This document shows positions 57,700-64,000 of a stretch of DNA of 64,000 bases, piece after piece. Below the pieces are notes generated by a model. The model made no database searches. It saw only the letters and a program-made list of their open reading frames with translations, and had not been told where the DNA came from. Source of the stretch: Xanthoparmelia taractica (taxonomy: Eukaryota > Ascomycota > Lecanoromycetes > Lecanorales > Parmeliaceae); contig JANQBS010000221.1 in NCBI GenBank assembly GCA_033085395.1, forward strand, positions 1 through 64,000, read 5' to 3'. Every line of letters starts with the position of its first letter. Position 1 is the first letter of the stretch. The position numbers and the translations under genes are program-made.

Positions 57700-59215
57700 G
57701 AGTTGATCGAGCTTTGGACCCTAAGGCGGTTAGAGTTGCCGTCTTTGGAGAAGGTGCTTTGGATCTCGAAGGCGAGCATCGCAAATACATTGGGGTTGGT
57801 GGCAAGGTAGTAGGCGGCGCTTACGCTTCATGAATAAGGGATTCTTTTACGCATGTTGCCCTTAAGATGCGGGAGGAACAGTGCTCTCAGCAGGGCGAGT
57901 CGACTCTGCAGGATAAGACAGGCGGCGAGCAGGGGGAGCCTTACGAAGTGACCCTGCTCGCCCTGTTGAGACCACTTCAGAGGAGAACGACGTACCTGCG
58001 AGCAGAGTCGCAGATGTCTCGTGTTACCACCAATCGTGAGCAGGGAAGCGTGCTCTCACAGGGTTGGAAATGATAGATCTTCTTTCTTATAGGTGTCGAC
58101 CATGCCTTCTTCACGTTCAAGTGCTTGGGATTGTTCTCGAGACGGATCTTCACTTCTTCGTGCGAAGAAAGGTAGCAGGACCAAAGAATACGACAGGGCT
58201 GATCAAAGCCTATCTCAACTGATTGTTGGTGCAGATTGGTGTGTCGCTATATCGATTTTGGTATAGCCCACGACTTGTAGATCGAGTCAAAAGGGCAAGC
58301 AAATAGGGGAGCCGCTTACCAAGGGACGTGAGGGTTGTGATCCTCAGACTGCTCTCGATCCAATCGTTGAGCTTCGAGTCGGAAAGGTAATCGAATCTCT
58401 CGACGTATGCTGGTCGTTGTGTTGGCTACCAAACTGCAATACACGGTCGAGTCTTAAAAAAGACTTACTTAGGAACCCACTAACGTCGAATGTTAGAAAC
58501 TGCGAGACTGTTCAGCACTAGCCGCAAGTATCCTGCACCGAAAGTTTCGGTGAGTAACAAGGTGTAAAACCTCACATTCACCAGTCTACCATATTCACCG
58601 GATTCTTTTCTCCCTGGGACGCCTCGTGCACCCATTTGATGAACAATTTGACAAAGCCATGAAGTATATACACCTGCTCCTTTAGCGCCTTCTCCGAGAA
58701 CGGACGCGAGAGCAGCTTGCGGTAGTAGCTGTGTTCCTCCCGATCGCCAGTCAACGGCTTGACCGTCTAGTGGTACCGGGGGTCCTTGATCAACTCCTGC
58801 ATTCCCCCGGCCCGGTAGCCGTAAATCTCTTTCCAGTTCTCAGGATTGACGTACGACAACTCGTCAAGTGCGATGCGCATGACGTCGCCATAGCTCACGA
58901 GCAGGGCAAGCGTGCCGTGCGCGAGAGTTCCGTTGGCGAAGGCGCAGGTGTACCATAGGGACGAAGCCACGGCGTGGCAGGGCCCAGGATAGCGGGCGAG
59001 CTAGTTGAAGTAGAGGCTGTAGATGGCAATCCTGAAATAGTAGAGTGTGTAATGAGACCTGGAGGTGAGTCCGATGATGAGGGCTACTAGAGTAAATTGG
59101 ACGGGAAAAATGGCGCGAGTTGGAGCTATTTCCACTGGGAGCGTAGTTCCTAGCATTGCTCCAACCGAGAGCACTGGATGACACTCAGGTCTGGGAACCC
59201 AAACCGGTGGGTGCA
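57700..59215 (-). pseudogene. Cytochrome P450 pseudogene
   Basis: On the minus strand the blocks of one P450 appear in the correct order. There is an N-terminal membrane stretch near 59100-59010. It is followed by LARYPGP (interrupted from it by a stop), then IALDELSYVNPENWKEIYG and RAGGMQELIKDPRYH at about 58890-58770. A stop follows, then LTGDREEHSYYRKLLSRPFS at 58750-58690, NPVNMVDW before an intron, and FLTFDVSG near 58490. The I-helix remnant ETSATLLAG lies at about 58025-57998, and NPNVFAMLAFEIQSTFS at about 57800-57740. Several stops and frame changes break the gene. The heme-binding Cys region is not seen. P450s next to terpene synthases usually oxidise the terpene product, so this may be an eroded cluster member. 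Confidence 0.8.
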
Positions 59216-60109
59216 AGCCACTGCCGATTGAAACTCGGTGTCAAGAGCGAATGAGGGCGGTGAAAAGAAAATGGGGGGGCAGCCTTCTTTGGCCGATTTG
59301 GTTCGCAAAGACATTATAGATAAGTTGGCAGGGGGGGCTGGGCCGTGCGAGAAGGGAGTAGGAGAATCTACATCTTGCTGTTTGCATCATTTCCTTATGA
59401 GCACTAGAGGCTTTAAAGAAATTCAGGAATATGAAACGAAAATCGAGCTAGTTATCATGGGAACGCAGGGTACGTCATCCTCCCATAGCAGACCATCCTC
59501 AGACGACGTGTGCTCTCGGGTGATAGAAAAGCCTGTACAGTCCGACCTGCAGAGCGCAAAAATTGATAAGGAACGAGCGGCACGGCGTACCTGATGTACG
59601 AAATTCTCTTGCTACAAGTTACGATTAACCGCTCTTCCATATGTCTCGGTCCTTACTGATGGAGTAGGAATCGTATATTTTGATCTCTACTACCCTGTCG
59701 AGGTACTGTATTGTACGACCATGGGCCCCGCACTAGCATTGCTTACTCCCGCTAATCGCCGATTATGTGTGCGGGACAATCCATGTAATTCATGATACTC
59801 GGTTCTTTCATCGTACAGGGGTAGAAGCTGGCCGGCCAACCTCAGCAGGTGTGATATTCCTACACGACTGTTCGGAGGGGCAGCTTCTGGTAATCTCGGC
59901 CTAGTCTGGTCTACACTGCAGGCATGGGGTGGCTTGGCCATGCAGAGCTTTCGGCCAAGAGTGGGAAGATGCTCGGCAGTATACTAGGCAACCGCTTTTC
60001 TTTCCCGTAACAAACGCCCCTTGACTGGTAAATTCCTATTATGTGGATCTCGTCCGGGTTAAGACGTACAATAGGCCCTAGAGTGTGGCTTCTAGTCCAT
60101 CAAGTTGCA
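59216..60109. other. Intergenic
   Basis: Short ORFs on both strands, none recognisable. It separates the two P450 remnants. Confidence 0.5.
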
Positions 60110-60310
60110 TTAAAGAGACCATAAAGTACAAACCTCACCATATTCATTATGCATACGGCTAAGCCCTCGAGAAATTGGCTGCCAGGACGCTTGCTGATAT
60201 CGAAGTAGAACTCATACCATTTGTAGCGGCGGCTGACTTGGGCCCAGGAAATTTGGCTAAGGGATGGAAAAAGAGGCGATAGACAATTGTTAGACTTAGA
60301 GTGAAAGTAG
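60110..60310 (-). pseudogene. N-terminal fragment of a second cytochrome P450
   Basis: The minus strand reads LSLTIVYRLFFHPLAKFPGPK, the standard hinge after a P450 membrane anchor. After a frame change it continues WYEFYFDISKRPG and LSRMHNEYGEV. Only about 65 codons are present, with no oxygen-binding or heme region. It differs in sequence from the remnant at 57.7-59.2 kb, so it is a separate gene fragment. Confidence 0.72.
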
Positions 60311-60407
60311 AGCCACGATGGAGCGCATCATCGCGCCTAAGAACATTGACTGGAGAATAGCCTAAGGACGAGTCATTGTATGAAAAGCGTTGAAGAGCCT
60401 CAGGCAA

Positions 60408-62781
60408 GAAATCGGCGCTTCAACATGGAAGTAGAACACTGGAAGATAAAGAAGTGAGCGGGTAGAGCATTTTTTCTGCCAGATCACCTTGAATAGTGGG
60501 ACTAGTATAGGTTAGTATGTCTTATAATCTGGCTACTATTCTGAATAGAATAAATCACACTTCGAATATATCTAGCCCTGCTGAACTTTAGTCTACCCTT
60601 GCAGAGCTGTGTACTATATCTCTACTCCTGAAGGCGGAATCCAAGGGGGGGTTGGATACTTGCAATGGCGAGGATCGTTAGTGGCGCTCGAGGCTCGTAC
60701 TTCTAAACGGGTGTCTTAATAAGCGAATCTCTGGGCCTAGAGTGCCTGGGACCGTACAGATCGCTAGGGTCTAGTTCTAGGTTTATTCCACGTAGATCAC
60801 GCGATCCTTTTAGCGCTTAGCAATCTGGCTTATAAAGCTATTTGTTCCTTACCCGTTCTCTTATAAAGGCAGGTGTTCCTTACCCGTTCAAAAAAGCTCC
60901 GATGATACCGCACGGGCCATCTGAGGCGAGCGGTAAGTATGCCCTTTGGCTGAACAATCCGCCCAGTCAACTTTCTCTCAGTATCTCGTCGCTTCAAATA
61001 AGCATATTGCATAATGCGGGCGGGCAAGGCTTACAAATATACTTATAGGGGTTGTGTTAATAAGCGCTCACAGTACGTAGGGCGATGCTCATACTCTAGA
61101 GTCTCTCAATTACCTACAGTCTTGCCTACGGGCCACACTACGCGGGGCAAGCCGTGCAGATAGATCGCTCATGCTCACATGCAACGCCGCCTTGTACCAC
61201 ACTCCTCCAGAAATTATTTTGAACCATTCTATTTGAGGTATGTGTTGCATCACCCCGGTGGATCATGGATAGCCATCGCCATCCCGCCATGCCCATGGAC
61301 CAGATGGAGAGCCGTGGAAGTTGGTACAGCCGGATGGTCACATCACGCACATCTTATCGGCAAGTATTCACCAATGAGATGTACCTTCCCACGGATATGA
61401 CGTCTCAGTCGTTCAAAATGAATTCAATTGCTACTGCTTCTATCATTAGCTATCTCCCTTACTACCCCGCTTGCATATCTCCTTATTATCAATCAAACTA
61501 TCACCCTTACTAGCGATCCATTGGCCTGACCTACCACGTCGCTGTCGCTAAGCCTCCTTGGCCTCAAGGCCTTAATCGCCTATTCTATGGCCACACTGAG
61601 TCCCCATCATTATTGTTGAGGTGCTTGAACAGTCAGGGATGTTATCACAATTCGTTCCACTAAGGCAAGCAATGGAACGCCTAGCCTCCGCCTCGACACA
61701 CGCATACCCACGTCTAGAACCGTATGTCTTATAATCTCGACAGTTGTAGTGCACTAGGACTTTCTGAGTGGTGCTCTCTTATGCAGCATGGTGACAAAGG
61801 GTGACTTTAGCTGTTGGCGCAGGTTTTGAGATCCCAATATCGAATGCTTAGTGTGAAAACGATGCTGGCAACGGTGGCATATTAGGCTATTTTCTTCATA
61901 GAACTAGTGCTAATTCATGAGTGTGCAGGATAACCATAGGCAGGTACAATCCATTAATGCAAATTTGCCAATGAGATGGGCGTCATGTGACCATCAGGAA
62001 GTACCTATTTCCATGGCTATCCGTCTGCTCCATGGGAATGCACGATCAACTGGGGTGATACAAGATATGTATGATGCGCTGGCACTCGCACTTTCATGGC
62101 ACATCCATGGTAACATCCATTGTCTTCCGAACCTTCCTCACCGCCCTGACCATAGCCGTCGACGGTAGGCCGAATCCACTCATGGACAACAGTTTTCAAA
62201 ACAGCCACAACCGTGGCAGGCCTGCGTTACGCATCCCTTCTTCTACAAACATTTACGAGCCTCCCCTATTGGCTCAGCTTGCCCAATTGTCGTAGTAATT
62301 ACTCATATCGCATAAAAGCATCGAGCAGGATCTAAGCCCAACGCGCATAAACAGGGATCATGCATAACACAAGACATCAATGGCTTTGAGACTCGACACC
62401 ACCCGACTCGCAGCACGTTCCGCCCCGGGTCTTAGGATACAATCTTCACACAGATCCATTGGTACCGAGCCAGACAACACACAGTCCTTAGTCTATCATG
62501 TATATGGAGTTCATATAAGCACTAAAGATTGGGGCTTAACTGACGTCGAAAGGAAGCAACTGCTTCGTACTAGAAATGTCGTCCGGACAATGGCAACACG
62601 GAACAGGAGTAAGAGCTAGTAAAAGGCATGACTGAGCCTGAAGGTAAGAGCTGATAGGAAGTACAAGAACAGGCCGTGAAGCCCAGCTTTCATCCTAGTC
62701 GGACCGAACAAGCACAACGCTATCTATATACATACCCTCCCTTCATCTATCCAAGGCTTAACCAATTTCCACGCCGTGAAG
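60408..62781. other. Intergenic upstream of the terpene synthase
   Basis: About 2.4 kb with only short ORFs lacking recognisable domains. The final part should hold the terpene-synthase promoter. A TATATA-like element lies near 62722-62731, about 50-60 bases before the ATG, which would put the start of transcription close to the start codon. Confidence 0.5.
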
Positions 62782-64000
62782 ATGGCAGCAGTCCAAGTGA
62801 TTCAGAGTAGTCATCCGAGACCGACTTACGATCCGAGACCGAACTTAAAGACCAAGCTCTGCCAAGAACCTTTCCATATCCCCAACCTTAGACCCCTCTA
62901 CAAAGACTGGCCGGATGCTGTGAACGCTAATTACCCTCAATTGAAGGTGGCATTGGAGGCAAGGATTGATAGGTATGTATGGCAGCCAATGAATAGAATG
63001 TCGCTACTCAGCCTTCAGCTAATCGAACACGCACTTACTTCAGTCTCTACCCTCCTGAGAAAGCGGCCGCCCTGAAGCACGGTGACTATGCCCTTATGGC
63101 GGCCATGTCATGGCCTCGCGCAGCGGCCAAGAGACTGCAGACGTGTACCTTTTGGCTCCTGTGGCTTTTTACCTGGGACGATGAGATCGATCAGTCCACC
63201 TCGGAACTCTCTGGCAACCTCGAAAAGGCCAACAATTTCAGGGAGGTGTCTTTTCACTACGCTCGGTACTGTACGGGAGTGCCGACGGAGGACACATACA
63301 AGTTCCGGTTCGACATCAACCCGCCGACGTCGAAACTCATCCGTAGTTTGGATGTGATTGGTGCCGCTTTGCAGGAGGTGTACAACAAGGGTATAATTAT
63401 TTGATCACAATACCTTAAACGCTAGTCCTTCGCGACTCTGACACAATGTCCTCAGACCAGATCATGTGCTTCGTCAACGAGATTGACTACTACATGCGCT
63501 GCCAGCAACGCGATCAAGGCCGAAAACTGGCCGGCAAGATCCCCACTGTTGCCGAATACTGGGAAACGAGGTTGGGAACGAGTGCGGTCACTTGCATGTT
63601 GGCATTGTACGAGTACGAGCGACTTCACTAAAACATTTATCTTTTCTGTTTCCTCGTAGCTGATAGATCTTACCTACAGATACGCCGATGGAATGGACGG
63701 TAAGATTCCACGATACATCATGACAAGCCCCAAGATGGTCGATCTATGGCGCGAGGTCAACTTGAACATGGCCCTGTAAGTTGCATAAGTTATCGTTCTC
63801 CGACAACTTCTGGAAACCTAGATGAAACATTATCTGACAATTCGGCCGGCAACAAAAGCTCAAACGACATGTTGTCCCTTCGAAAGGAGATCGTAAGTCA
63901 AAACTGAACAGGCTTGCGCGAAATTTCCCTCCTAACGAGCGGTTTCTGTATCTAGAAGCACGGCGATATCGACAGCATTGTCCCCGTGCTCGTCCATAGC
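62782..64000 (+). CDS. Class I terpene synthase (partial, 3' end outside the window)
   Basis: Exons 62782-62972, 63044-63390, 63426-63612, 63680-63775, 63859-63892 and 63956 to beyond the window. All phases agree and about 300 residues are visible. The metal-binding aspartate motif is TWDDEIDQ with D109, D110 and D113. The NSE-type triad is SNDMLSLRKE with N276, S280 and E284. Between them, GKIPTVAEYWETRLGTSAV is typical of fungal sesquiterpene cyclases. Such enzymes ionise a prenyl diphosphate, usually farnesyl diphosphate, and cyclise it with Mg2+. Intron 2 would be only 35 nt (GTATAA...GCTAG), unusually short, so that junction is less certain. No stop interrupts the visible part. Two P450 remnants lie upstream; tailoring genes may follow to the right. 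Confidence 0.88.

Noticed and set aside
57867..58073. 68-codon plus-strand ORF with repeated CAGGG/CTCGCC words
   Set aside because: It lies antisense to the P450 remnant, and the words are parts of that degenerate gene.
58375..58392. CGAGTCGGAAAGGT resembling the TIR of the 1.08-kb element
   Set aside because: It lies inside the P450 remnant with no partner end and no target duplication.

Overview
The window looks like nuclear DNA of a filamentous ascomycete (Pezizomycotina). Genes carry short introns of about 45-150 nt with GT-AG ends. There are NLR/STAND-type genes, a Zn2Cys6 regulator and a terpene synthase. One long AT-rich block is full of transition mutations of the kind left by repeat-induced point mutation (RIP). 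I cannot fix the class or species from sequence alone.

Layout. 1-14 kb: a NACHT-less ankyrin gene, a lipase-NACHT-NACHT-ankyrin NLR whose exons join in frame but contain two stop codons, a twin CX9C protein, and an AP180-type endocytic adaptor. 14-29 kb: an AT-rich island bounded by a Ty3/Gypsy-type LTR retrotransposon. Its LTRs (14252-14459 and 27326-28620) are flanked by CTACT. Inside it sit two copies of a 1.08-kb terminal-inverted-repeat (TIR) element and two inverted 276-bp MITEs with related ends. 29-31 kb: a gene remnant. 30.5-39.2 kb: an ABCB-type transporter, mitochondrial aspartyl-tRNA synthetase and ureidoglycolate lyase. 40-49 kb: an acyl-CoA-ligase remnant, a small membrane protein with three WE repeats, a Zn2Cys6 factor with an apparent frameshift, a broken NmrA-like gene and a short-chain dehydrogenase. 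49-53 kb: an intact-looking lipase-NB-ARC-TPR NLR. 53.6-55.8 kb: a membrane-protein remnant split by a hAT-like MITE, then a third copy of the 1.08-kb element. 57.7-64 kb: two cytochrome P450 remnants and a class I terpene synthase that runs off the right edge.

The core metabolic and trafficking genes (AspRS, AP180, ureidoglycolate lyase) appear intact. The accessory genes (NLRs, TF, NmrA, ligase, P450s) are often broken. The NLRs share modules: an N-terminal alpha/beta-hydrolase, a central NTPase, and ankyrin or TPR repeats. In characterised fungal relatives such proteins act in non-self recognition and regulated cell death. The right edge looks like the start, or the eroded flank, of a terpenoid cluster.

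All exon structures were inferred by eye from splice signals, reading-frame continuity and family resemblance. No database search was run, and all family names rest on motif recognition.
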